A stretch of DNA of 64,000 bases, taken from contig NC_084796.1 in assembly GCF_963169125.1 (NCBI RefSeq), positions 216,280,448 through 216,344,447 on the forward strand, written 5' to 3'. Positions 48,490 through 60,216 of the stretch are shown here, in pieces. The notes beneath the pieces are model-generated. The model did no database searches and was not told where the DNA came from. It saw nothing but the letters and a program-made list of their open reading frames with translations. This stretch comes from Humulus lupulus (taxonomy: Eukaryota > Streptophyta > Magnoliopsida > Rosales > Cannabaceae). Each line of letters begins with the position of its first letter. The first letter of the stretch is position 1. The position numbers and the translations under genes were made by a program.

Positions 48490-49124
48490 TTTGAAAACAT
48501 CATTTTGACATCCATTTATTTTCTCATCATAATCAATTTGAGGATGTCAATTTTAAACACTTAAATAAAAGAAAATAAACCCTCAATGATTTATTTAAAC
48601 ACTTTGATTTCTAATGCTTTGGTTTAACATTATCTCCTCATTGAGATTAATTTAAAACATATCACCATCTTTAACAAGAATGAATAAAATTCTCTTCATC
48701 CTTATTTACTATTGGTATAAAGATTCAAAATTGCTTCTCCAATTTTGTAATGTCACCTCATTGAGACTATGAATATTCGAGAATTGTTGTCACTAAATAA
48801 TTATCAAGAAATAATAATTATTTAATCTAAAACATTACATTATTATATAATATAATATTACATTATATTATAAAATAATATAACAGTCGCTATAGGTATA
48901 CATTATTTTAAAAAAAATTAATTGATTATATTGATTAAGATTTGTTTAATAAAATATTAAATATTAACTAAATAAATAAAACCAATCATTTAATTAAATA
49001 ATACAACCAATTTATTAATGAAATAATAAAATTAATTTAAAAACCAAAACATACGTAGTATTGTTTCTAAAATAAAAAAAAATAACACAAAATATTAATA
49101 TGTTCAAAATAACAATATAATAAA

Positions 49125-50738
49125 TTAAATGTCATCAAAATCAATTCCAAAGTCATTATCGTAGGGCTGTTGTGGTGGCTGTGGTGGTTGTAGCTGCTGT
49201 GGTTGTTGTGGTTGAAAGCTTGCTATCATGGACTGTATTATATTCATGTCCAAGTTAACAGGCTGAAATTGTGGAGCTTGGATGATAGGATTTGTTGCTT
49301 GCAAAAATTGTTGCATTTGTTGGAAGTTGTTGTTCTGGGTCATAAAGGCTTGAATGAAGTGTTGAATCATGGACTGGAAAGCCTCAGGTGGAACCGTTGA
49401 AGGGTCGACTGTGGTGGACAAAAATGGTGATGCCTCTAATTGTGAAGAGGATCCGGTGGCATTTGAGGCAAAGGTACTAGTGCCCTTCAACTTGCATACA
49501 ATACCTTGGTTGTGGCCACGACTTTGACCAAGTACCTTTGAGATGACTTGTGTCTCATTGACAGTGGCACTTCCTGCTGAAGATTCAGATTGGGATTGGG
49601 ATTGGGATTGTGTTTGCACTTCTTGCTGCAAGGCATCCAGTAGTTTAGAAATGAGAAAATTAACGCATAATATAATTGAATAATATACATATATACAAAA
49701 CATAGAAAGTTACTTACATATGCATCCTTAGCATTCGTGTTCACCAATCCACGTGTCGGATGATTGTGCATGTCATGGAACATACTGATAATGCTGGGCA
49801 GTTCCTTAGTTTGAAGATTCATCTTTAGAAAACAAAATTTAAAAAAATCTCAGTTAAATATTGAAATTATTATTAAGATAACTAAAATATTTCAAATTAT
49901 CTATATATTTTTATTTACCTTCTTAAATCGAGTAGAAGCATAAGAAGTCGATCCATGGAGACTTAGATACTTTTGTTTTGCTCTGTTGGCAGCATTTTCC
50001 TTTGAGCGTGCCATGAACTATGGAGTGGTGAAAATGTCAAGCAACTTCGGCCAACTCTCGTTGTCCATATCCTCCGGTGGATTCTTTCTGGCTGTCTCGA
50101 TATCATCATACCATCCATGTTCATCGAAGTGTCTTTTCTTGCGACCTTTTCTATCCTTGTAGTGATCCTGAAACTCTCGCTCAATCCTAGTCTCTATCAG
50201 TCGCCACTCAGGTAGAGCTCGGGGAAGAATGAAAAATTCCTTAAAAAAATGGTGAGATTTTTTAAATTATAAAAAAAACATTACATGTGAATAAGGTGAT
50301 AAATTTACCTCAAGCTTTTGGATCAATCCTATCTTGTGCTCATCCGGAGCACTCTGCCATGAGTCATAATATAACAGGACATGGTGACAAATAAGGTTAC
50401 CAATAAGTCTCGTGAAAAATGTCCCAAAATCCCCAACTGCTTTGTAGGTTCCCTCCTTCAGATCAAATTGTAGAGCCAATGGACCTTAATTATCGTTGAC
50501 GAGCTGCAACAAATTTTTGGATCGAGACCGACCCCTTCTTTTTGCAATAGCCACTGCACATGTTAATTAAACAATAAAATTAAATTGAATAAAATAATAA
50601 CAATTTGTTATTTACTGATAAAAGATAGACTAATTATAGTATATTACCTATCTTATAGGAAGTAGGAACTCGCGTGGGATCTGGAGGAGGATCATCCGCT
50701 CCATCACTGCCATGCGAACGAGCAACAGTAGCAGACAT
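49125..50738 (-). pseudogene. CACTA-D TNPA-type protein (Transposase_24-like), near intact
   Basis: Five exons: 50738-50648, 50553-50309, 50239-49919, 49822-49718 and 49625-49125, with GT...AG introns and matching phases. The start is MSATVARSHGSDG. Exon 2 has KNLLQLVNDN then GPLALQFDLKEGTYKAVGDF; exon 3 has WPKLLDIFTTP and ENAANRAKQKYLSLHGSTSY, the Transposase_24 hallmark; exon 4 has THPRG-like HPTRGLVNTNAKDAY; exon 5 has ISKVLGQSRGHNQG followed by a Gln/Pro-rich tail (QPQQPQQLQPPQPP) ending DFGIDFDDI. Only two lesions are seen, a TAA in exon 2 (near 50487) and a TAG in exon 3 (50018-50020). Known role of the family is binding subterminal repeats to bring element ends together in the nucleus. 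Confidence 0.88.
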
Positions 50739-50937
50739 ATCTTTGCAGTTTAAATAATTATTAACTTAAAATCAGATATAGTTAGAGGTTAATTACGTAA
50801 CTTAAATAATTTCAGTAATGAATTTGAAACTATTGAAAATAAACATTGTTGAGAAAAATAATATATTGATTGAAAAGTCTTGAAATTAAAACATACACAT
50901 TAAACATAAAAATATGAATATACATAAGAAAATATTA

Positions 50938-53900
50938 TTCCTCATCAATGTCAATTCCTACATCATCATCTGTACTTTTTAGATCATCTTCACTAATTTC
51001 GTCATCATCATCATCGTCATTGATGAAATCATCATCCACATCAGGAACAGATCGAGACGTTTTCCCAATTATGCTGGTATGACCAGGTCAATCCAAATGC
51101 ATAATCTCCAACTCTCCTAATTCCACAGTGAGTACAAAATTTGATTAAGTGCTATCATGCACTACATCAACCTCGTTGTCTTCATCGATACTTTGATGAT
51201 CCCAGATCTTTCGATGATTGACTTCTTCTACTACCTTCCAATTTTTGTTTCTCGAAGGATCTTCCAAGTATAAAACTTGTTTTTCTTGAGTGGCGAGAAT
51301 AAACTGCTCGTTCTTGTACCATTCAGAATTAATCATGTTACTAGTTATGTAATTCTCAGGCACATTTTGACCCTTGCTTGCATCGGTGTTGAACCATTTG
51401 CATTGAAACAATACTACTTAGTAACCATGGGAATAACATAACACTACAATCTTTCAAGTTGGCCACAGAAAGTGAAACCATCAATACTTGGCACCAAAAC
51501 TCCACTATTTTGAGTGGTACGTTTTTCGTCACGACTTTGTACCAAAAACTTAACACTGTTAACAATGCAAGTCGTGTAGGAGTATGCATTCTGATTGGAC
51601 CCATTTGCTATAGCAAATAATTCATCAGTACACTCATTTGATTGTACTTGTCGCAAATGCCCCATCTGTAGAGTATGACACAAAAAAAGAAAACACAATG
51701 AGATGAGCATTAATCAATACAAATTTCGTAAGAATTCCACAATTTCGATAATTTACCTTCAATTTAAACCAGCCAGGGAAATCTTTTTGAAGATTTATGT
51801 TTGAATTTTCTCGAATGTATTCACTGTATAGCACAAGGATTAAGGTAAGATAAGAGTTTTCCATGAATTAAATTTAACGAATTCATATATGTGTTGAGTT
51901 ACTTACACCATATATGGTTGGATTTCAGGGCAATTGTTGAATACAAACCACTCCGCTTCTTTTCGATGAAGATAGTCAAGGGATATGATTTTCTTTTTGC
52001 TACTTGGACGGCATTGTGATTCAAAAACTAACAATTGTCTTTTAGGAATAACAATATCCGTATTTCTTTCTGGACGATTAAATTTAGTCTATACGCTCTG
52101 AAGATATTGCGAACTAAATGTCAAAGCTTCATCAGCATAATAACCTTCTGCTACAGAACTTTCATGGTGAGTCTTATTCTTGACATGATTTTTCAACTTC
52201 TTCATATATCGCTCAAACTGATACATCCACCTCATGTAAACTGGTCCTTTGAGGATAGCTTCTTGCGGTAAATGCAGAATTAAATGAATCATTATGTCAA
52301 AAAAGGCTGGAGGAAAAATTAACTCCAACTTGCACAAAATTTGTATCACTTGATCTTCTACATTCTCCATGTCCTTAACAAAAAATGTACGAGCACAAAT
52401 TTTCTTAAACAAATTGCAAAGCTCAATGATTGTCTTCAAAATAGACTTATCCAAGGAGCCTTGAACTCCTACCAGTAATAGACGTTGCACAAGAATGTGA
52501 CAATGACAGGATTTCAACCCAACAATGTTGCCATCATTGTCGGTTACTTTCTTAGAGAAATTTGAACCGAAGCAATCAGGAAGTCTATCCCCTTTTACGA
52601 ATTGACAAAAAAACTGTCTATCATTCAGTGTGAAAGAGTACATAGGATGTGGTTTGATCAACTTCGTACCGTCTTCCTTGATGTGTAACTCTTCTCGGAT
52701 ACTACGATTCTTCAAGTCTACTTGTACATTGGTGGTGTCTTTAGATTTCTCATTCATAAGAAAAGTACCGAGTATATTGTCGCAAACATTTTTCTCTACA
52801 TGCATCACATCTAAATTGTGCTTCAATTCAAGTTCGAAACAGTAATCAAGTTTTAAGAAAATACTCTTTTTATTCCAATTAAGCTCTTTCGGATCTCGCT
52901 GTCTTCTCACACCCTCGAAACTGACATATTTGCCTAGGAAACGATCTAGAACATGTGCTAATTGTTCGAGTATGTCCTGACTACTGAATTTTCTTGGAGG
53001 ACATCCTTTTTCACAATTTCCATCAAACCAACGACTCTTCCTCCACTTATGCAAAGAAGATAAGAATCTTCTATGACAAACATAAGTCGTCTTCCCAATT
53101 ACCCAACATGAAGGGGAGTCTTCGTTGCATGAAGGACATGCCATGTATCCTTGGCCACTCCAACCAGACAAACTACTATGGGCCGGAAAATCATTGATAG
53201 TCCATAATAGTGCTGCACACATTCTGAATACACTGTTCATTTCAACGTCTCTGATTTGAACTCCTTCATCCCACAACTCCTTCAATTCTTCTACCACAGG
53301 CCTCAAAAAGACATCCATGTCCGTCCCAGGTGATTTCGAACCGGGAGTCAATAAGGTCAGCCTGAATGATGACTGTTTCATGCACAACCAAGGAGGCATA
53401 TTGTACGTGTAGAATATTACCGGCCACATGCTGTAAGAAAGACTCATGTTACAAAATGGATTAAAACGATCAGTAACAAAACCCAATCGAATGTTTCTGG
53501 GTTCTTTAGAAAAATCAGGATATTTGGAATCAAATTGTTTCCAAGCACCCCCATCAAGAGGATCGTGCATCACACCATCTTCTTTCGATCGTCTAGTACT
53601 ATGCCAAGTCATATCATTTGTTGTATGCCTTGAACCATAAAGACGTTGCATCCGAGGAGTCAAAGGGAAGTACTGCAACACTTTGTGGGCGCCTTTTTTC
53701 CCCCTCGTGTCTTTTTCAACCCATCGACTCTCCCCACATACAAGAAAACTATGTTTTTGGGAATTCTCCTTCCAGAACAAACAACAGTCATACTTGCAAA
53801 CATGAATTGATTGATAACCTAACCCTAACTTCCTAATTTTTTTCTTAGACTCATAGAATGAAGCAATAATCTTATTCTCCTTCGTGAATGCAAATTTCAT

Positions 53901-54230
53901 AAACTTCTAAAGTTCATCAAATGTACTATTTGCCCATTTATTCATAACATTCATGTGCATCATCTTCGCCACGAAGTTCAAGGAAGACAATCAAGTACAA
54001 CCAAGGTATAATTCAGCTTCAACCTCTTCAAACAGGTCATCAAATTGATTCTCCGCTCTATTGCCACCACCATTTTAAATTCCATAATTTACGAATTCTT
54101 CGTTAGTGTCTTGTTCACCAATAACATCATTGATGATGTCAATCATCTCATTAGTAAGTGGAAACCCGTCATCCACTTCTAGAGGCATATCAACTTCACT
54201 GTGGTAGTCCACTTCACGTATCCCTGCAGA
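50938..54230 (-). pseudogene. CACTA-D TNP2-type transposase, main part with a 603-codon open frame
   Basis: Transposase of CACTA-D. Frame 53900-52089 is open for 603 codons: HVCKYDCCLFWKEN, CGESRWVEKD, DRFNPFCNMSLSYSMW, LWTINDFPAHSSLSGW, HNLDVMHVEKNVCDNILGT, then the DUF4218-type end (DCFGSN to MRWMYQFERYMKKLKNHV). Upstream, 54230-53901 carries the acidic linker and LNFVAKMMHMNVMNKW with stops near 53910 and 53990. Downstream, 52088-51740 has an AEWFVFNNCPE motif and 51710-51145 the DUF4216-type part (NSGVLVPS, FQCKWFNTD), with introns and a frame change near 51430. An Asp-rich tail ends at about 50940. The N-terminal domain lies beyond segment B2 at 56460-56861. Confidence 0.9.
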
Positions 54231-56450
54231 ATATATCATTATTTCAAAAGTTAAAATTAGACAATATTGTAAACTTAAAGATATATTTGTATATTATAAT
54301 TTATTTATTCAAATTTTAAAGTAAAATAAACAAATCAATGACAATATTGTTGAATCTAATTTTAAATTTTGTTAGTCAAGCAAACAACCTAATTTGATTT
54401 CGATCCATTAATATGATTAGAAGTGAATCTAATTACTAGACATTTCGAAACATGCAAGTAAACACATAATGAGAATTTCCACAATCTATGAATTACTATT
54501 TTTTTTAATCATTTATGAATGAATTATTTGGATAAGTAAACAAAGTTAATGATAATTATTTTTCAGTCCCTAATTCCATAAATAAAGACCATATAATAAA
54601 TATTTAATATCTCATGTAAGTTTTTATTTTCTCATTTTCTCCATTGTATTAGTTTGTGGTGGCTGTGATTGTTCCATGCCAAGCAGATATAGAAACTACA
54701 TAAGCTGAAAATAAAATTTAACAGAAGTCAGCAATGATTTATGTCTACAAATGATAATTAAATACTATTATTTCTATATTTGTTATCTCTATTGTTTTAT
54801 CAGTCGTGATAAAGTCGACGAAATTGAAATATTTGAAGCTGCCAAGAGAGAAATCATAAAGATAAATTAATTAATTGTAGGATATGAGGAAAATATATTC
54901 TGCATTTTATAATATATATAGGAAGGAATGTTGTCCATAATTACAACTTTCTCTAAGCTAACAGTGTTGAGTAAACATAATCAACAATATAAATTAAGCC
55001 ATTTTATTTTAATTTTAAAATCCAAATACAAAGTAATAGTAAAAGTAATTTAGTTTATTTTTCAATTCTATATTTCTATTAGTAGTCTTAAAATATATTT
55101 ATATAATTTGGAGACCTCTGGTGAGAACCTTAGAAAACTAAGGCAAAATAACTAGTTTTTCACGTTATCGTATAATGGAGACATATGTCATTGAATTTAT
55201 GGCTTGTATTTTCAAGTTTCAACCATATATGAATATGGTAGACAAATTAAAATTCAGCCAATCACAAGATATATAAATAGACATGTTAACCGTAATAGAC
55301 GGACTGGGCCAAATAATTTTCTTCTATCTTTGAAGAGTGATATTTAACTCTATTCATAGTCGACATGGACTTAGTCCTTACAAATAATAAATTATAATAA
55401 ATAATCGAATTAGTATTCACAAATAAGTAAGTACGCATCCAAAAAAATTAAACTAAATTGTTTTTTTTTTCTTATCTATATTTCTTACTTCTTTTTTTTT
55501 TTAATTTTATTTTCCAATTCTATCCTTATTATGCTATTTGTTGTATACACTACAAGAAAATGAGATTTTTCCGGTGCGTTTGACGAAAGTCATCGACAAA
55601 AGATGCCATTTTCACCGGCATAAATTTGTGTCGGCGTAGGTGCTTTTTGCTAGAGCAATTAAGTAAAGCGCCGGGAAAGGAAATTTTTGTCGGCACAATT
55701 ACGATATGAGTTGGGAAAAGGTTGTGGACTTTAGACGGTTGAATTTTTGCTGATGTGTTAGGTGTAATTGCGCTAGTAAAAGTGGTTTTTCCCCGAATTG
55801 ATTTTTGACGGTGATACTTTTACCGACGCATTACACAATTGCGGTGGCAACAGTCATTGAAATGCGCCGAAAAAGTCATAAACGTGCCGACAAATGTTAC
55901 AATTGCGTCGGCAAAAAATTTAAATAATAGAAAAAACACATTTTTTTAGATTTTTGGAAGTGATTTAAGTTTTATACACTATCATTCTTAAACTAAATAG
56001 TATTTAACATCTAATGAACGATATAATGTCGTTAGATTGTTCTAAGATTTACCAGAATAGTTATGAACTTTTTAATTATCAACTATTAGGGTTAAAGTGA
56101 TGTGATCAATGTCAATTATGCTTATCTAACCATACAGTTATCATTTATTTAATTTTTTTTTGTTATCATAGGTGTAATAAACGGTTTGATTACACACAAA
56201 GTTTATGAATATCTACAGTTTTGCTCTTAGTGAGCATTATTAGTATTACTCATCATGAGTAATGTTATTATGATATATATGTACGTTTCAATGTTTATAT
56301 TTAAAACTGTATTGACAATTTGTTGGAGCGTTAAATAATTATTTATGATACGATATAAATAAAGAAATGATTGATCATACCACTCATGTTTTATTATAAT
56401 TAACAAAAACAGATAATAATAGTAATGATTGTGTAAGTATAGATAAATAA
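54229..56450. repeat. Duplicated segment B2, inserted in the CACTA-D transposase gene
   Basis: Second copy of the segment found at 22262-22484 plus 34619-36577, without Tat-2. The empty site is GAAAC at 54447-54451. It contains the intact left end of CACTA-E, CACTACAAGAAAATGAG, at 55548 and its GGCAAAAG subterminal repeats to 55930. It is bounded on each side by a copy of the same transposase linker sequence (54040-54228 and 56460-56650). Confidence 0.9.
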
Positions 56451-56459
56451 TAGTAATAA

Positions 56460-56861
56460 TAGTAATGATTCTCTGCACTATTGCATCTACTATTTGAAAT
56501 TCCATCATTTACGCATTCTTCGTTAGTGTTTTGTTCTCCAATAACATCATTGATGATGTCAATCATCTCATCAGTCAGTGGAGCCCCGTCGTCCACTACT
56601 AGAGGAATATCAACTTCACCGCGGTTGGTCAACTTCACGTATCGCTGCAGAAATCCATATCTGTGTATGTGAGCCTCCACCACATCCAGTTTCTGATTCA
56701 GCATATTGACACACTGAACGCACTCCCGAAGCAGTCACATGATTCTTGGCCATTTGTTTAAAGGAACTAACTTTAACATTGGAGGGCCAAAAATGGCGTC
56801 GGAACTTCTTGGGCAGCGGAGGAAAACATAGAGAAACGTCTCTATTTTGGAGAAAAATCAC
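56460..56861 (-). pseudogene. CACTA-D transposase N-terminal domain fragment
   Basis: Transposase-associated domain remnant: HIHRYGFLQRYVKLTNRGEV near 56650 followed by the acidic linker LTDEMIDIINDVIGEQNTN, which is repeated, slightly diverged, at 54100-54200. The preceding part (56861-56700) is frameshifted. Segment B2 cuts the gene after about residue 60 of this fragment. Confidence 0.8.
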
Positions 56862-56889
56862 GAGAAACGAGAAAGAAAGGCTATGTCTG

Positions 56890-57611
56890 GGTGGTTATAT
56901 CGTTGGGAGCTATAGCGACGACATGTCGTTGCTATAGGTAGTAAAATGTCATCGCCAAGGTTGAACATAACGTTTCAAGTAAATGGTGAGACCCTATTGC
57001 AATGACATGTCACCGCTGTAGGATAGTGAATATTACATGAATCCTGCCACGCGTCTACCCTACAATAACGACATGTAGTCACTGTAATCAGTGAATTTTG
57101 ACTTAAATTTTTTGGCAGTTCACTTTCCCACGTTTTTTTTGGGCCCTATTACGACGACATGTCATTGCTATACAGTACAAAATAACTGACCGGTGGTTTA
57201 AAATGGACTGTACAGTGACGACATGTCGCCACTATAGGGGGTGCAAAGGCAACCAACTTTCGGCAGTTGAGTTCCTTCCCTATCCTACAGCGACGACGTG
57301 ACGTCGCTATAAACAAACATTCTTCTCTCTTTTTTTCGACTAAGACCCTACAGCAATGACATATCATCGTCGTAGGGTTAGTTTCCGCCTCTTGTTCCCT
57401 TCTGCCACGTTGTCGCTGTAGGGTCGTGTGTTGACAACCCGCCTGGTCATGTGTGGTTGACGACCCAATAGCGAGGACATGTCGTTGCTGTAGGGTACTT
57501 TTCTAAAAAAATTAAGAAAAAAGAATTCTTCATGGATTTCGACTACATATAGCGATGATTTTGGATTCTTCGCAATAGATGTTGTCACTGTAGAGTCTTT
57601 TTCTTGTAGTG
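56890..57611 (-). repeat. CACTA-D subterminal repeats and right terminal repeat
   Basis: More than ten units of AGCGACGACATGTCGTCGCT type, often near-palindromic, in both orientations (for example 56911-56937, 57215-57240, 57290-57312), ending TTTTTCTTGTAGTG. The core is shared with CACTA-1. Confidence 0.9.
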
Positions 57612-58229
57612 AACCCCCAAGAACCCGCATCGTCCAGCCCCTCGCAACCCTCGAGCCTCTGGCGATCGGTGAGAGAAAGTGCGATTGAGGGAATTCAAAG
57701 AAATAGGTTGAGGCTGAGAGAGAAGAGAGATATGCAGCAGAAATAAATAACGAGAAAAAGAGAGTGGGAGAGTAGGTTAAAGTTTCAGGGTTTTCAATTT
57801 CAAAAATAAAAGTTGTATTTAAAAATATTTATCAAGTAGTTGTCTATTTTTTACTTGAATAAGTAGGTTTTATTAGTTTACTAAACATATTATATATTTT
57901 TATTTTGGTTAATAGATTTTTCAATTAAAAAAATATTTATATAAATAAAAAAAATATTTAATTAATTATAGAATATAATATATAATTTATTAATAGCTAA
58001 TATTATATATCATTGATAAATTTGGTAAATTATTTAAATAAGTTTTTCTTAACTTATTACAAATTATTAATTAATAATTCTTTTTGTATTAAGCATTTTT
58101 ATTAAATTATACTAATACAAAAAATAATAATACTAAAAAAATTATATGGCATTACAATATAATAATGTAATGTAATTAATACATCATTTTTATAAATATG
58201 TTTGGTCAATGGGATTGGGTCAATGGAGA
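57612..58229. other. C-rich then AT-rich spacer inside CACTA-F
   Basis: Begins AACCCCCAAG and a CCAGCCCCTCGC block similar to 48427-48480, then a purine-rich stretch and AT-rich DNA. No gene seen. Confidence 0.45.
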
Positions 58230-58622
58230 CAATTTTTAACTATCACTATTGGTCTTAAATTAACTATCGACATTGCAGTCATTGACGACAAATTTTAATA
58301 GTGGGCATTGGTCTTAAATTAACTGTCGGTGTTGGGGTCAACGATGAAAATTTTTAATAGTCAGCATTGATCTCAAATTGACTGTCGGCATTGGGGAACC
58401 AACGATGAGAACTTTTAACTATCAGCATTGGTATCAAATTAATTGTCGGTGCTGGGGTCAATAGCGATACTAAAAAGCAATGGTGATAGTTATTAACTGT
58501 CGGCGTTGGTTTCTATGCCTATAGTTTTTAACTGTCGGCTTAGGGTCACGCTGAGCAATTAGGACAATCAACAAGTTGACTGTCGTAGTTGGGTGTCGGG
58601 AAAGCCCAGTTTTGTAGTATTG
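58230..58622 (-). repeat. CACTA-F right subterminal and terminal repeats
   Basis: Repeated ACTGTCGGCATTGGGG-like units (58260-58580) and the end GGGAAAGCCCAGTTTTGTAG, inverted relative to the left end at 39768. Confidence 0.83.
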
Positions 58623-60216
58623 ACACCATCCCAACAACCTTGCCACCAGCACAACACCACCACCCCAACCACCATGCTGCCACCACGTCTTCCACTCTCT
58701 CCCTCTCTCTCTTTCTCTTTTTCTCTTTCTCCCTCTCTCTCTAACTCTCAACTCTCTCTCCTCCGAGGCGCCTCCGAGCCACACCACCATGATGCATGTC
58801 GCACCACCACCACACCTTCAGCACCACCACACCTTCCGCACCACCACCACCACCACACCTCCTAGGCGGTATGTTGTAGTCTCTTTTTAATTTAGTTTTA
58901 TATATAAATGTTGGTTAACTATAATTTTTTTAGCTGGAAACTCTGCCAATAGTACCCACCAGCCGCATCCCCGAGCCCCTACAAACCGTACCCCTGAAAA
59001 GCCTCCCTAGTGAGTTTATTTGTTTTTTGTTATTTTAAAATTTTATATAATGAAATCATGTTTTAGTTTATAATAATTATGATTTTTATGTATGTTTGAT
59101 ATTTGGTATTTAGATAATTATGTTTTTATGTATGTTTTTAAAATTATAATTTTTTATTTGTAAAAATGCATTATTTTGGGAAGTTTGTATTATAAAGTTG
59201 TCTATGTTGTATTTTAAAAAAAATCAGATTATTAGTGTAGGATGTTTTGGTGTTGTTAAAAAAAATGATTTTCTATCTGTTTTTTAAGAAAAATATGTGT
59301 ATATATGTAAATGAGAAAGTTTATATTTTGTTGTGTGAAATTGATATATGTTATGATTTTATGTTTTGCATGTTCTCATAATATTATGGATTTTTCTCTA
59401 TGTAATTTGCACGTTTTAAAATTTTGGGGTAGTTAAAAATATAGCCCTTATGATACTCAAATTTGATTATACTTAAGAAAATTAATATTAATTAGAAAAT
59501 TAATTATTATATTTAAGTAAAGTTCAAAAAATAATTACTTAGACAAATAGAAAACAATGCTAAATTAATTTTAATATAAAATAATTACTACTATTTAATT
59601 AAATAAATATAATTTTTTTTAATTAGAATTAAAAAATACTAAAAATGATAATTAATCTAATTAGTAAATAAATAATTTAAAAATATAATTGTTATTAATT
59701 ACTAATTAACAGGTTAATTAAGTAAAAGTTTAAGTATAATTAAAAAAATATATAATTTAACTAACTAAATAAGTAAAACATTAATTATAACTAAAAAATA
59801 AAAGTAATAAATGATTTGAAAAAAATATTGTAATTAATTAATAAATAACTAAATAATTAAGTAAAAGTTTAATTGTAATATAATATTACTAATTTACTCA
59901 TAAGCCAAAAAAATTTGCATAAGACATAATAATTTATTCTTCCATAATACATCATAATTTTTTGTTTTGAAAATAAGAGATCATAATTAACTTCATTTTC
60001 TTTGGTAATTATGAATGTTATACCCATTTTTTGGGCATGATGATGTGTCAAAGAATAACAATATTAATGATCTCGGAGTTGCTAGATATTTCATTCAAAG
60101 GAAAGATGAACAAAACTTATAGCATGGTTGTTCTCACAAGCATGGCATGCATGCACTAACATGCAAGGATAGTGTGCCTGTTCGCTTATATGAAGTCATC
60201 ATGTGCTAACAGATAT
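58623..60216. other. Simple repeats and AT-rich DNA, no gene supported
   Basis: 58625-58865 is rich in CCACCA and CTCTCT runs that create spurious His/Thr/Ser frames. From 58900 to 60200 the sequence is AT-rich. Near 59400 a short stretch resembles 2380-2430. Confidence 0.5.

Larger units (their letters stand above)
48490..57611 (-). mobile_element. CACTA-D: minus-strand CACTA with well-preserved TNP2 and TNPA genes
   Basis: The right end is clear: CTTTTTCTTGTAGTG at 57611, preceded by subterminal repeats. Coding order on the minus strand is N-terminal domain (56861-56460), TNP2, TNPA. The left end is not visible; one lone copy of the subterminal motif (GTCGCTATAGG at 48888) suggests it was near 48500-48900, so 48490 is an estimate. 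A 2.2 kb foreign segment (B2) splits the TNP2 gene. Stops are few compared with other elements here. Confidence 0.72.
39768..58622. mobile_element. CACTA-F: inverted CACTA ends enclosing an 18.9 kb nest
   Basis: Left end CACTACTATAAAAATGGG at 39768 and, inverted at 58622, CAATACTACAAAACTGGG; over 29 bases 25 match, including TTTCCCGACA. Flanking 3-mers are ACG (39765) and ACA (58623), compatible with a 3-bp duplication with one CpG change. Subterminal repeats with ACTGTCG lie at both ends. Inside are solo LTR 2, CACTA-3 and CACTA-D, so the original CACTA-F was probably only about 4 kb (about 39768-41242, 43163-43266, 47342-48490 and 57612-58622) and non-autonomous. That reconstruction is inference. 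Confidence 0.72.

Noticed and set aside
55548..57611. A single 2.06 kb CACTA element bounded by CACTACAAGAAAA and its inverse
   Set aside because: The two ends share only the outer 13 bases, their subterminal repeats belong to different families (GGCAAAAG against CGACGACATG) and the 3-bp flanks (ATA, AAC) do not match. They are ends of CACTA-E and CACTA-D that happen to face each other.
58593..58865. His/Thr/Ser-rich ORF
   Set aside because: Made of CCACCA and CTCTCT microsatellites.
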